Positions 8,696-17,696 of a stretch of 64,000 nucleotides of DNA are shown one piece after another (within the stretch, counting starts at the first letter, position 1; each line of letters starts with the position of its first letter). A program made the position numbers and the translations under genes. The notes under the pieces were generated by a model that saw nothing but the letters and a program-made list of their open reading frames with translations, did not search any database and was not told the DNA's origin. The stretch is taken from assembly GCA_910577495.1 (NCBI GenBank), contig CAJTML010000002.1, forward strand, positions 1 to 64,000. The letters run 5' to 3'. This DNA is from an uncultured Eggerthellaceae bacterium. GTDB lineage: Bacteria > Actinomycetota > Coriobacteriia > Coriobacteriales > Eggerthellaceae.

Positions 8696-11600
8696 TTACG
8701 CTTCGCCTTTCGCTGTGTGTGCAGCAATCTCAGCAATGATGTCTTGAGTAGGCATAATCTTAATCGTTTGCGAAGGCAGCGAGTTCAAAAACGTCTTGCC
8801 ATACCCCTTCGTCACCAGGCGATTATCAGCAAGAATAAGAATGCCGGTATCGGTTGATTTGCGAATTAGGCGACCAGCTGCTTGCTTTGTTTCCAACACC
8901 GCTGCCGGCAGCACGAAATGGCGCCAGGCCTGGTCATCACGCGCGGCGCGCTCGCATGAGAGCGGATCACTCGGTTTGGCGAAGGGCAGCTTCGGAATCA
9001 CCACGCCTTTGAGCGTGGAACCAGGGGCGTCAAAGCCCTCCCAGAAACTTTTAAGCGCGAAAAGCGACAGGTGCTCGTCTTTAATGAAGTCATCGCGAAG
9101 ACCTTTGACTGACACGCCCCACTTTTGGCAGACCAGGCGAAGCCCTTCAGCTTTTAGCTGGGGTTGCGCTACATCAAAACACGATTCCATCTCTTTTCTG
9201 TTGGTGAACAGCGTTAGCATAGAGCCTTTTTGTGCCAGGTGAACGCCCACTAAGAGCTCTTGCAGCGCCGCCAAATACTGCGGGGCATTTGGCTCAGGCA
9301 TATCTTGCACCACGTACACCGTCATCTGGTTATCAAAATCGTAGCTAGAATCCACTAAACAGCTTGAAGCAGAGGAGAATTCGCCACCATTTAACCCAAG
9401 CGCTTCTTCGAATGACTTGAAGCTTTTGTTCACTGTCAAAGTTGCTGAAGCTAGCACCACTGAATGCGTATGCGCAAAGAGCTTCTCGTTGAGTTTTTCG
9501 CCAACATTAAGTAAGAGCGCCTCTAAAACGTCACTCTGGCGATCCTTCTTCTTGTTGAGCTTTGCGGCATATGCGTAGGTATCCAACGGATTAGTGAGAA
9601 TGACGTTTATTGCGCCGATCTGGTCTTTCAGCTCCATTGCCACCAGCGCAATTTCACGTTGAACCTCAGCTGCGCCCTCAATATCCTCCAAGAAACCAAC
9701 CAAGTCCTGACACGCCGTAATAACCTTTTCAGCGTGGTTTTCAAGCTGAGAGCCCAACTCAACCAGTGCCTGGAACGTATCCGACGAGCGAATCTCAGTG
9801 TTAATCCAAAGCTCAACTATGTCGTATGACTTATTGCGCTTATTTGCGTCGAAAAAGAGCAGATCCTTAATATGTGCGCAGAATTCCTTCGCCACCAGCG
9901 AATACTCTGCCGACGCCAACTTCGCCTTATTCGTTAACCCGTAGAAGAGCGTGCAGCTCTCCCCCATGAGTTTCTGCTCAACCTTACGTTCAGCGCGATT
10001 GTACAGATTTCGCGTGGAGTCGGTTTCGCCAATCTGGCTTACCAGTCGACTGATTTCTTCGGCATTAAGTTCAACTGAGAAAGCTCGGCGCGCTTCATTC
10101 TCAGCACCGTGAGCCTCATCCAGCACCCAATAACGAAGCGGCGGCAGCAAACCACCATCAGCGGCCTGATCACAGAAGAATAGACTGTGATTAGTGACGA
10201 CAATGTTCGCCGCCTCGGCCTTCCTACGCGAGCCATACACAAAGCACGTATTACCATAAAAGGGGCATTTCCGGCGCAAACATTCCCTACTGGTCGTAGT
10301 AATTGACCAGCGTGGCAGTGTTCGGTAGTCAATCTTGAGGCTATCTAAATCGTCGTAGTCAGATTGCTCAATATAAGACAGCAGGGCTGCATACGCAGGT
10401 GCTTGCGAAATCTCTTTGCCGGCCACCTCACGTGTTCCGATGCCGTCTCGTCCAATCCGGTCAATCTTTCGCAAACACGGATAGTGCGAAAATCCCTTCA
10501 GTGAAACAAATTCCAGCTTCCCAAACGCAGGATTTTGTTCTGCTAGCGCTTGGCGAAGCGCCGGAAGTTCATGATAAACCAGCTGGTCAAGCAACGCGTT
10601 CGTCTTGGTTGCAACACCAACTCCTATATTATTATCAAGCGAGGTCAACACCGAAGGTACCAGGTAGGCCATAGACTTGCCAACCCCTGTACCCGCTTCA
10701 ACCATGAGGTTTTCTGACGTCGCAAAAGCATTGCGTACAGCTTGCGCCATCTCTAATTGCTCTGCACGCGGCTCAAAATCATCGTATAAACACCCAACAA
10801 GACCAGCTTGCGAAAAAGCTGCCTCAATATCTGCAGGCTCCGGAAATACGAGTTTTCGCTCTGGATCTGCAGCAATATCGTCGGCATCTAACTTCGGCTT
10901 ACCAATTACATTCGTAACTCGCGCTTTTCGCATCGTTCTGAGCGAGTAATTAACATCAGTAAACGTCGGTGCACTCTCAGTGCTCCCTGAGTCCAGCGCA
11001 TCCTTATTGTTTGAACTCTCTCGCTCTGCCAGTTGCAGCTGATGCTGCTCTTTGTACTGGTTGGCGAAATACTCAAAGACAATTTGCGTTGACCACTGAT
11101 CCGGCGTTGCGAGGTCAGCAATCTCACAAACTAACGCGCTCGGCATACTCGCAATAGCAGCTAATAGAATCCTGTAGATTGCACACGTAGCAGCGACGTC
11201 ATCGTCTGCCCGATGCGTTGATACTGGCGCCCCAAACGCTTTTACCAGGTCAATAAGCCGATGAGACTTCATTCGAGGAAGTGCAATGCGAGTCAAATCT
11301 AGCGAATCAATCCATTGATTCGTCAGCAGGGGATATCCACTTGGATGCTTCGTAGTAAATGTTCTATCGAATTCGGCATTGTGCGCAATTACTTTTGCGT
11401 CGCCAACAAATTCGACCAACTGAGCCAACGCTTCTTCTGGTGTAGGGGCGTCAGCCACGTCGTCATCATGAATGTTTGTAAGATACTGCACATCGTCAGG
11501 AATGGGTTTACCTGGGTTAACAAACGTATTAAACCACCCAGTGATTTCGCCATTCTCCATCCGGGCAGCTGCAATTTGCGTTAACTCATCATGGTGGAAG

Positions 11601-11761
11601 GAAAAACCAGTAGTTTCAGTATCGAGAACTACGATATTTTGATCCAATTCACCAAATTTTGCGTGCTTTGCAATATCAGCCAAGCGCTCGTACCGAGCAA
11701 TCACGTCTTCTGGCGTTCCATCTAAGATGTATGTTGATAGTTTTGCTGATCCCATATCCAT
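8696..11761 (-). CDS. dinG: DinG-family helicase with N-terminal DnaQ-type exonuclease
   Basis: A 1021-residue two-domain protein. Residues about 40-210 form a DEDDh 3'-5' exonuclease (VLDTETTGFS, VIAHNAEFDRTF, HRADDDVAAT). From about 330 comes an XPD/DinG superfamily 2 helicase: VEAGTGVGKSMAY (Walker A), a cysteine set CLRRKCPFYGNTC that may hold the Fe-S cluster, VLDEAHGAE (DEAH box), and C-terminal KSFWEGFDAPG and QAAGRLIRKS motifs VI-like. This is the exonuclease-DinG fusion known from Firmicutes and Actinobacteria. Such proteins act on R-loops and repair intermediates. The start ATG at 11761 has GAGGATT at a rather long distance; the internal ATG at 11755 is an alternative. Confidence 0.9.
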   Translation of the reverse strand: MDMGSAKLSTYILDGTPEDVIARYERLADIAKHAKFGELDQNIVVLDTETTGFSFHHDELTQIAAARMENGEITGWFNTFVNPGKPIPDDVQYLTNIHDDDVADAPTPEEALAQLVEFVGDAKVIAHNAEFDRTFTTKHPSGYPLLTNQWIDSLDLTRIALPRMKSHRLIDLVKAFGAPVSTHRADDDVAATCAIYRILLAAIASMPSALVCEIADLATPDQWSTQIVFEYFANQYKEQHQLQLAERESSNNKDALDSGSTESAPTFTDVNYSLRTMRKARVTNVIGKPKLDADDIAADPERKLVFPEPADIEAAFSQAGLVGCLYDDFEPRAEQLEMAQAVRNAFATSENLMVEAGTGVGKSMAYLVPSVLTSLDNNIGVGVATKTNALLDQLVYHELPALRQALAEQNPAFGKLEFVSLKGFSHYPCLRKIDRIGRDGIGTREVAGKEISQAPAYAALLSYIEQSDYDDLDSLKIDYRTLPRWSITTTSRECLRRKCPFYGNTCFVYGSRRKAEAANIVVTNHSLFFCDQAADGGLLPPLRYWVLDEAHGAENEARRAFSVELNAEEISRLVSQIGETDSTRNLYNRAERKVEQKLMGESCTLFYGLTNKAKLASAEYSLVAKEFCAHIKDLLFFDANKRNKSYDIVELWINTEIRSSDTFQALVELGSQLENHAEKVITACQDLVGFLEDIEGAAEVQREIALVAMELKDQIGAINVILTNPLDTYAYAAKLNKKKDRQSDVLEALLLNVGEKLNEKLFAHTHSVVLASATLTVNKSFKSFEEALGLNGGEFSSASSCLVDSSYDFDNQMTVYVVQDMPEPNAPQYLAALQELLVGVHLAQKGSMLTLFTNRKEMESCFDVAQPQLKAEGLRLVCQKWGVSVKGLRDDFIKDEHLSLFALKSFWEGFDAPGSTLKGVVIPKLPFAKPSDPLSCERAARDDQAWRHFVLPAAVLETKQAAGRLIRKSTDTGILILADNRLVTKGYGKTFLNSLPSQTIKIMPTQDIIAEIAAHTAKGEA

Positions 11762-11889
11762 AACTTGATACGTTAATCCTCTTCAATCAAATTGTGCAGT
11801 CCTCGAATTATCTCACGATTCGCACGCTTAAACCTGCATAACTTCAATTTGCTACGTTATAGTAGTTTTAAAACATGTTTGGGGGTTAT

Positions 11890-12534
11890 ATGGCTCAAGA
11901 TCAATTCTTTGGAACGTACTATCAGTTCGAAACTGCCTCTAAGAAAGATGCTGGTCTTTTACTTGGTGCAGATAATCTGGTTGGAGATATTTACGATATT
12001 GTCTTCAAAAAGGAAGACAATACTACAACCGCCTGGCTCCTTAACCGCTTTGGTCAAGAGGTTGGCTTTTTTGACCAGGAGAAGTCTCGACAGTTATCCC
12101 TTCTGACTGCTAAAAACTGGGAGGTTAAGGCTATTCTTTCCTTCGTTGCTTTCACTGAAAGCCCGCAACCTGGATTTTATTGGGGCGAATGCGCTATTGT
12201 TGCTTGGTCTCATAGTATTAATGATCCAATGCAGAAGTTCTTAGCAAAGACTGCACAGCGTATTGGCGAAGGAATCAGGCCAAATCTTGATTTTGGTAAG
12301 CAAGGTATTCAGCAGATCATTGAATCTGATGGTACGTGGCAGCCTCAAAAAACTATTCCGCTTCCAGCCAAGAAACCCGGCACTGTTATCATGAAGTCTC
12401 ATCTTAAGCTTTCCGAGAAGATGATTGAACAAGGTCGCAAAGGGAATAAAGGCTGTTATATCATCAGCTGGGCGTTTCTGTTAGCGCTCGTTGCACTTGT
12501 AGTGATATTTGGAAAGTCATGTATTGGTTTTTAA
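11890..12534 (+). CDS. Hypothetical protein with C-terminal membrane anchor
   Basis: A 214-residue protein of no family I recognise. The start is placed at the ATG at 11890 (MAQDQFFGTYYQF), directly after GGGGG; an in-frame ATG at 11875 has no such site. Residues 1-180 look soluble and mixed alpha/beta, with aromatic-rich YYQFET and WLLNRFGQEVGFF segments. The last 25 residues are one hydrophobic helix (IISWAFLLALVALVVIFG), so it is probably tail-anchored with the bulk in the cytoplasm. It is transcribed against its neighbours on both sides and ends at a shared bidirectional terminator. Its base composition is more AT-rich than that of dinG. Confidence 0.7.
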   Translation: MAQDQFFGTYYQFETASKKDAGLLLGADNLVGDIYDIVFKKEDNTTTAWLLNRFGQEVGFFDQEKSRQLSLLTAKNWEVKAILSFVAFTESPQPGFYWGECAIVAWSHSINDPMQKFLAKTAQRIGEGIRPNLDFGKQGIQQIIESDGTWQPQKTIPLPAKKPGTVIMKSHLKLSEKMIEQGRKGNKGCYIISWAFLLALVALVVIFGKSCIGF

Positions 12535-12553
12535 CGTTACGTTATTCGGTGAC

Positions 12554-12585
12554 AAAAAGGGGCGATTAACGCCCCTTTCCTATTT
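12554..12585. terminator. Bidirectional terminator between the anchored protein gene and ddl
   Basis: AAAGGGGCG-ATTAA-CGCCCCTTT at 12556-12578 forms a 9-bp stem with A-rich and T-rich flanks, placed between two convergent genes. Confidence 0.85.
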
Positions 12586-12599
12586 CTTCAATATCTGGC

Positions 12600-13538
12600 T
12601 TATGATTCTAGCGCCAGTTCTATCAACTCAGTACAAAGTTCTGAGAATGACTGACCTGAAGCACGAGCAGCATCCGGCAAGAGCGAAGTTGCTGTCATTC
12701 CAGGTAAGGTATTCGTCTCTAACGCCCAAGGTTTTCCTGAGCCGTCCAGAATAAAGTCCGTTCGCGATACTCCTTTACAGCCCAGAGCGTGATGAGCTTT
12801 AACTGCATGTTCTTGTATCATCTCAGTTAAGTCGTCGTTTAACTCCGCAGGACATACGTGTCGTGAGCCGCCAGGCTTATATTTGGAGTCAAAGTCATAA
12901 AAATCTCCCGTTGGAATAATTTCAATAATCGGCAATGCACGTGCATCATCGTTACCAACTACTGCAACCGTTAATTCTTTACCTTGCACATAGGTTTCTA
13001 CAAGAACCTGGTCGTCAAAGGTAAGAGCTTCCTCAATTGCCTTTTGAAGCTCCTCTTTTCCTGAAACAATAAATACACCAAGTGTACTGCCTTCTTTACT
13101 TGGTTTCACTACGCACGTGTCACCCACCAGAGCAATAATCTTATCAAGATCAACATCTTCGCTTGTGGTAAGCGTAATAGATACCGGCGTATTTATACCA
13201 TTATGTGAATAAAAGACTTTTGCTTTGGCTTTATCCATCGCTAATGCGCTTGACCACACATTTGACCCAATGTAGGGGAGTCCTACAACCTCTAAGAATC
13301 CCTGCATAGCACCATCTTCGCCGTATTTGCCATGTAAGCACAAGAAAGCAATGTCAAAATCTTCATCAATGAGTTTTTTTAGATCATCTTTATTCGCAGG
13401 ATCGAGTTCTGTGACTATAAATCCAGCTTCTACAAGTGCTTCTTTCGCACCTCTTCCCGACATCAATGAAATCTGTCGCTCTCCGCTTCGACCACCAGCA
13501 AGAAGAGCTACACGAGTTTGCGAAGGGTTAATTTTCAT
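12600..13538 (-). CDS. ddl: D-alanine--D-alanine ligase
   Basis: ATP-grasp ligase that makes the D-Ala-D-Ala end of the peptidoglycan stem peptide. Visible are the N-terminal GGRSGERQISLMSG loop, HGKYGEDGAMQG, the ATP-grasp lysine region VVKPSKEGSTLG, VETYVQGKELTVAVVG, and the metal-binding ALETNTLPGMT end. Length is 312 residues, normal for the family. The start ATG at 13538 has AGGAGG upstream, with a second AGGA just before the codon. It is convergent with the membrane-anchored gene and divergent from rlmN, with a parS site in the divergent gap. The residue deciding D-Ala versus D-lactate specificity cannot be fixed by eye. Confidence 0.94.
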   Translation of the reverse strand: MKINPSQTRVALLAGGRSGERQISLMSGRGAKEALVEAGFIVTELDPANKDDLKKLIDEDFDIAFLCLHGKYGEDGAMQGFLEVVGLPYIGSNVWSSALAMDKAKAKVFYSHNGINTPVSITLTTSEDVDLDKIIALVGDTCVVKPSKEGSTLGVFIVSGKEELQKAIEEALTFDDQVLVETYVQGKELTVAVVGNDDARALPIIEIIPTGDFYDFDSKYKPGGSRHVCPAELNDDLTEMIQEHAVKAHHALGCKGVSRTDFILDGSGKPWALETNTLPGMTATSLLPDAARASGQSFSELCTELIELALES

Positions 13539-13625
13539 TCCTAGTTAACCTCCTAGACTGTTATTGCACAGTCGGATTTGAAATAAGTTCATTCATTATA
13601 AGGCAGCTCATATCTCAAATAAACA

Positions 13626-13641
13626 TGTTTCACGTGAAACA
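13626..13641. promoter_or_regulatory. parS site 1
   Basis: TGTTTCACGTGAAACA, a perfect 16-bp palindrome matching the bacterial ParB-binding consensus, lies in the ddl-rlmN divergent gap. Confidence 0.9.
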
Positions 13642-13694
13642 ATATAATCATTTAACAACATAAGACCAGGTAGATAAAAGGTTTTATAATCAGG

Positions 13695-13700
13695 TATAAT
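13695..13700 (+). promoter_or_regulatory. -10 box of rlmN, implying a leaderless start
   Basis: TATAAT ends six bases before the rlmN ATG, so transcription should begin at or within a base or two of the start codon. No Shine-Dalgarno sequence is present. A second TATAAT lies about 10 bases upstream. Confidence 0.6.
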
Positions 13701-13706
13701 CAAACT

Positions 13707-14750
13707 ATGAATACGTTTACAAAAAAATCTCTTAAATCTTACTCATATAACGAGTTGATTAACCTTCTCTCTCAATACAACGTACCGAAATTCCGTGCAA
13801 AACAGTTATATGAATGGTTATATCTACACCATGTTTCAACTTTTGACGAGATGACGAATCTTCCAAAAGCTCTACGTGATACTCTTGCAAACGACTATAG
13901 CCTTTCGAATAGTACGATTATTGATACTCAGAAATCCAAAGATGGGACGAGAAAGTATCTCATTCAGCTTGAAGACGGATATCTTGTTGAGACTGTTGGT
14001 ATACCCTCGCAAAATGGACAACGTTTAACCGTTTGTTTCTCTACACAGGTTGGATGTCCTATGCAATGCGCATTCTGTGCAACCGGTAAAGAAGGTTTTA
14101 CCCGCAATCTTTTGCCTGGTGAAATATGTGATCAAATACTTCTCGTCCAAGATGACTTTCAGAAACGAGTAACGAACATTGTTGGCATGGGTCAAGGCGA
14201 ACCCTTCTTGAACTACGATAATACCCTTAAAGCCTTAGAAATTATCAATGATCCGAAGGTTATTGGTATAGGTGCACGACATATCACACTTTCAACCTGC
14301 GGTATCATCCCTAAGATTCATGAATTCTCAAACGTTAAAGAGCAGTTCACACTAGCAGTCTCGCTTCATTCTGCTATTCAAAGCACTAGGGATTCGCTTA
14401 TGCCGAAAGTATCTCAATATAATCTTGAGGAGCTTAAAGACTCCCTCGTGGCGTATGTTGAGGCTACAGGGAGGCGTGTGACTCTGGAATATGCCATGAT
14501 GCGAGGTGTAAACGACACTAACGAACATCTAAAGGCACTCATAGCTTTCTGCTCTGGACTTCTTTGTCATGTCAATCTCATACCTTTAAATGAAATTCCA
14601 GATTCCGAGTATCTTCCAAGCACAACAGAAACGGGAAAACACTGGATAGATACGCTTGAATCTCACCATATCGAAACAACGCTGCGTAATTCAAAAGGCA
14701 GTGATATTGCTGCCGCTTGTGGCCAGCTTAAAAATACCTTTACTCAATAA
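13707..14750 (+). CDS. rlmN: 23S rRNA (adenine-2503-C2) methyltransferase
   Basis: Radical SAM enzyme that methylates A2503 of 23S rRNA and A37 of some tRNAs. The CxxxCxxC cluster motif is seen as CPMQCAFCATG. The N-terminal accessory domain with FRAKQLYEWLY precedes it, and the later conserved pieces GMGQGEPFLNYD, ITLSTCGIIP and AVSLHSA are all present, as is the C-terminal catalytic Cys in DIAAACGQL. Length is 347 residues, normal for the family. It is convergent with parB across a strong shared terminator. The close -10 box suggests translation from a leaderless mRNA. Confidence 0.95.
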   Translation: MNTFTKKSLKSYSYNELINLLSQYNVPKFRAKQLYEWLYLHHVSTFDEMTNLPKALRDTLANDYSLSNSTIIDTQKSKDGTRKYLIQLEDGYLVETVGIPSQNGQRLTVCFSTQVGCPMQCAFCATGKEGFTRNLLPGEICDQILLVQDDFQKRVTNIVGMGQGEPFLNYDNTLKALEIINDPKVIGIGARHITLSTCGIIPKIHEFSNVKEQFTLAVSLHSAIQSTRDSLMPKVSQYNLEELKDSLVAYVEATGRRVTLEYAMMRGVNDTNEHLKALIAFCSGLLCHVNLIPLNEIPDSEYLPSTTETGKHWIDTLESHHIETTLRNSKGSDIAAACGQLKNTFTQ

Positions 14751-14754
14751 ATAA

Positions 14755-14783
14755 TAAAGGGGCTTGAAGCCCCTTTATTATTT
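14755..14783. terminator. Bidirectional terminator between rlmN and parB
   Basis: GGGGC-TTGAA-GCCCC is extended by complementary A/T tracts (AATAATAAA and TTTATTATT), placed between two convergent stops. Confidence 0.9.
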
Positions 14784-14785
14784 AT

Positions 14786-14801
14786 TGTTTCACGTGAAAC
14801 A
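14786..14801. promoter_or_regulatory. parS site 2
   Basis: A perfect TGTTTCACGTGAAACA seven bases from the 3' end of parB. Confidence 0.92.
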
Positions 14802-14807
14802 TTCAGA

Positions 14808-15854
14808 TTATTCTTCATTATGAGTTATCTGCTGGAAGAGGCGCTGTAAGTCCTCTTCGTCTTTAAACTCAATTTCAATCTTATTCTTACCTTTTACAGA
14901 CTTAACACGCACATTAGTCTGCAAAGTCTCACGTAAATTGCGAGCCACTGTCTTAAACGTCTTAGGCATTGGCTCACGCGGCGTAGAAGAAGTGTTTTGT
15001 TTTCCTGCCAATAAACGTGCAATAGCTTCTGCTTCACGTACAGATAGCTTCTCCTGGACAAGTTTATCAGTAAGCTTTTGACGTCCTTCTTTAGTTGGAA
15101 TTGAAAGGATTGCTCGCGCGTGACCTGCGGTTATCTTGTCTTCAAAGAGTAATTGCTGAGCATCCTCGGGTAATTCTAGGAGACGCAATGCATTAGCAAC
15201 TGTCGAACGGCCTTTTGAAACAGCTTGAGCTACTTCGGCTTGAGTCATTCGACGACGTTCCATCATCCTTCGGTACCCATATGCTTCTTCAATAGGATTC
15301 AGGTCTGAACGCTGGATATTCTCAATAAGTGCCAGCTCTAACGCTTCATCATCGTTTGCATCTTTAATTCGGATGGGAACTTTCTTTAAACCGGCTAATT
15401 GAGAAGCCTGCCAACGACGTTCACCGGCAATAATCTGATATCGGTTGTCAGGAAGCGGACGAACCAGGATTGGCTGTAGTAAGCCATCCTTTTTAATTGA
15501 AGATGCTAATTCTTCTAATTCTTCTTTATCGAAATTCGTTCGTGGCTGGTCAGGATTCGGTTCTACGAGCTTAATATCAACTTCGTCAGTATTCTTTTTC
15601 TCCTCAGAAGGCGCCTTTTCAGCTTTAGCTACCTTTTGAGCCTTGTTATCAGTAACCGATACTGGTTGCTTCTCAACCTCGCGCTCAACAACAATACCTT
15701 CTTCAGCAGCAAGAGGATCGATTATCGTTGAACTTTCTTCTACCTCAACACGCACCCGGTGAGGAGTGGTCTCCATAGGTGTTGCTTCCTCCATAGATCC
15801 ACTTAAAAGAGAATTTAAACCACGGCCAAGGCCTTTTTTGACATTATTAGCCAC
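14808..15854 (-). CDS. parB: Chromosome-partitioning protein ParB
   Basis: DNA-binding CTPase clamp that loads at parS sites and helps segregate the origin. The N-terminal GLGRGLNSLLSG motif is typical for docking to ParA. A charged linker of about 90 residues follows, then the ParB/Srx core with PNPDQPRTNFD and the CTP-binding GERRW, the helix-turn-helix (MTQAEVAQAVSKGRSTVANALRLL region), and a C-terminal dimerisation segment. Length is 348 residues. The start is a GTG at 15854, overlapping the parA stop by 8 bp, so translation is likely coupled. Six parS-like palindromes lie in this window. Confidence 0.95.
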   Translation of the reverse strand: MANNVKKGLGRGLNSLLSGSMEEATPMETTPHRVRVEVEESSTIIDPLAAEEGIVVEREVEKQPVSVTDNKAQKVAKAEKAPSEEKKNTDEVDIKLVEPNPDQPRTNFDKEELEELASSIKKDGLLQPILVRPLPDNRYQIIAGERRWQASQLAGLKKVPIRIKDANDDEALELALIENIQRSDLNPIEEAYGYRRMMERRRMTQAEVAQAVSKGRSTVANALRLLELPEDAQQLLFEDKITAGHARAILSIPTKEGRQKLTDKLVQEKLSVREAEAIARLLAGKQNTSSTPREPMPKTFKTVARNLRETLQTNVRVKSVKGKNKIEIEFKDEEDLQRLFQQITHNEE

Positions 15855-16833
15855 GTTGTATCACTTCCTTTGCGAGATCTAAATAAGCTGTAGCACCTTT
15901 ACCGGTAGGATCATAAGTAATAATCGCTTGTCCATAACTTGGTGCTTCTGATAGTTTTACGGTACGAGGAATCAGTGTCTTAAATACTGATTTACCAAAG
16001 TAATTACGTACTTCTTCAACTACCTGACGGGATAAAGTAGTTCGACCATCATACATGGTGAGCAAAACACCATAGATATCCAACGTCGGATTTAAGCGAG
16101 ATTTGACACGTTTCATTGAATCAAGAAGTTTTGTCACGCCTTCCAATGCATAAAACTCGCATTGAATAGGGATAATCAACTTATCAGACGCCACTAAAGC
16201 ATTAATAGTCAGCAAGCCGAGCGCAGGCGGGCAGTCAATTAAGATGTAATCATATTTACCGCGAAGTGATCCTGTTGCGTCCTTTAAGCGGTTTTCACGC
16301 GCCATCTCAGTCACAAGCTCTACTTCTGCACCTGCTAAATTAATAGTTGCCGGAACAATATCTACACCTTCGCAAATATCAGGAATAATTACTTCCTCAA
16401 TCGGCACGTCATTTAAGAGAACGTCATAAATACAGTTCTGAATCTGACTCTTCATTACACCGAGACCACTTGAGGAATTACCTTGCGGGTCTAGATCAAC
16501 CAATAAGACTTGCTTTCCAAGTGAACCCAAAGCAGCAGCCAAATTCACCGCAGTAGTTGATTTACCAACTCCGCCTTTTTGGTTGATGATTGCGAGAATC
16601 TTTGTCTGCCCAATTACATGTTTAACGGGCGCTTTATCTTTATAAGTTTTTAAAGGGGTTACAGGAATCTCTTGAACAGGAGGTTGAACGGCTGGTCGTT
16701 CTATAACCTCAATATACTCTTCTGCATCCACTTCGTGTTCAACTTCAGGTTCACTTGCTGACGCCTGTTGTGATGGTTGAGTTGTAAACTCGTTGTCTTT
16801 TTTGTCGCGTTTTAAGCCATCAAAGAATCCCAC
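15847..16833 (-). CDS. parA: Chromosome-partitioning ATPase ParA/Soj
   Basis: Deviant Walker A ATPase working with ParB in origin segregation. Visible are INQKGGVGKSTTAVNLA (deviant Walker A with its signature Lys), LLVDLDPQGNSSSGLG, and YILIDCPPALGLL. I place the start at the GTG at 16833 (VGFFDGLKRDKK) behind AAGGGGG; the frame is open upstream, but that stretch runs through the parS palindrome. The protein is about 328 residues. Before the ATPase core there is an acidic, Pro-rich N-terminal tail of about 75 residues not found in short Soj proteins. It overlaps parB by 8 bp. Confidence 0.93.
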   Translation of the reverse strand: MGFFDGLKRDKKDNEFTTQPSQQASASEPEVEHEVDAEEYIEVIERPAVQPPVQEIPVTPLKTYKDKAPVKHVIGQTKILAIINQKGGVGKSTTAVNLAAALGSLGKQVLLVDLDPQGNSSSGLGVMKSQIQNCIYDVLLNDVPIEEVIIPDICEGVDIVPATINLAGAEVELVTEMARENRLKDATGSLRGKYDYILIDCPPALGLLTINALVASDKLIIPIQCEFYALEGVTKLLDSMKRVKSRLNPTLDIYGVLLTMYDGRTTLSRQVVEEVRNYFGKSVFKTLIPRTVKLSEAPSYGQAIITYDPTGKGATAYLDLAKEVIQRG

Positions 16834-16870
16834 AAGGACCCCCTTTCTTATTGATTGGACAGTATACCCT

Positions 16871-16902
16871 GTTTTCAATGTTTCACGTGAAACATTGAAA
16901 AC
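16871..16902. promoter_or_regulatory. parS site 3 inside a perfect 32-bp palindrome
   Basis: The parS core at 16879-16894 is flanked on both sides by matching arms (GTTTTCAA and TTGAAAAC), giving a perfect 32-bp palindrome upstream of parA and just downstream of rsmG. Confidence 0.92.
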
Positions 16903-16942
16903 AATATTTGTTTGTCGGCAAAAGAAAGCGATAAAGCAATAC

Positions 16943-17593
16943 TTAGAGTGGTTTCTTTTGAGCGAATCCTGTTTTACGAGGCAACTTGATTGTTGGTTTT
17001 GAAACTTTTTCAAATACCACTATGCAACGATGTTTGTCATAGAGCTCGAAATCACGTCTTGAAACAAGTTTCATGCCAAGTGTTTTCTCTAAACTAAGTG
17101 CTTTAGTAAATTCTTCATCTTCTAAGTTGCTTTTATAACAAATCAGGTATCCACCTTTAATAAGAAGGGGAGATGCGAATTCCATCAAAATAGATAATTG
17201 AGACAAGGCTCGTGCAGTAATAACAGCGAAGCTCTGAGGTTGCTCTTTTGCGAGATCTTCAATTCGTCCATGATACGTCGAAACTGAAGATAAATCTAAC
17301 TCTTTAATAATAGTATCTAAAACTGCGGTCTTCTTTCCAACTGAATCAACAAGAAGTGTCTCTCTTCCACTGGTGACCGCAAGCGGTATACCTGGATAGC
17401 CGGCACCACAACCAATATCAGCATAGCGCCCTTCCGGCGCTTTATTAAGCTCCTCTAAGCCAGTTAGTGAATCCTCAATATGAAATTTCTTGCCTTCATC
17501 AAATGAATCAATGCGAGTTAAGTTAGTAATCTTATTTGCCTCTAATACCAGCTCAAGGTGTTTCTCTAACACTGACTGCGTAGTCGAATCCAT
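16943..17593 (-). CDS. rsmG: 16S rRNA (guanine-527-N7) methyltransferase
   Basis: SAM-dependent methyltransferase that modifies G527 of 16S rRNA, also called GidB. The SAM-binding signature ADIGCGAGYPGIPLA is visible, preceded by HIEDSLTGL and followed by TARALSQLSILMEFA, with the C-terminal YDKHRCIVVFEK strand. Start is the ATG at 17593 (MDSTTQSVLEKH) with AAGG upstream; the longer open frame would read through the jag terminator. Length is 216 residues, normal for the family. The gene sits in the classical origin order parB-parA-rsmG-jag-yidC-yidD-rnpA-rpmH. Confidence 0.94.
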   Translation of the reverse strand: MDSTTQSVLEKHLELVLEANKITNLTRIDSFDEGKKFHIEDSLTGLEELNKAPEGRYADIGCGAGYPGIPLAVTSGRETLLVDSVGKKTAVLDTIIKELDLSSVSTYHGRIEDLAKEQPQSFAVITARALSQLSILMEFASPLLIKGGYLICYKSNLEDEEFTKALSLEKTLGMKLVSRRDFELYDKHRCIVVFEKVSKPTIKLPRKTGFAQKKPL

Positions 17594-17630
17594 ATCCCAT
17601 ACCTTTAGTAGAATTATATTTTCCTTATCA

Positions 17631-17671
17631 TAAAAAAATGTCTGGATAGTTTTCATCAACCATCCAGACAT
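17631..17671 (-). terminator. Terminator after jag
   Basis: On the minus strand, arms ATGTCTGGAT and ATCCAGACAT (17662-17671 and 17638-17647) form a 10-bp hairpin followed by TTTTTTTAT, 26 bases past the jag stop. Confidence 0.88.
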
Positions 17672-17696
17672 TCTATAAATACTATAAAGAAATAAA

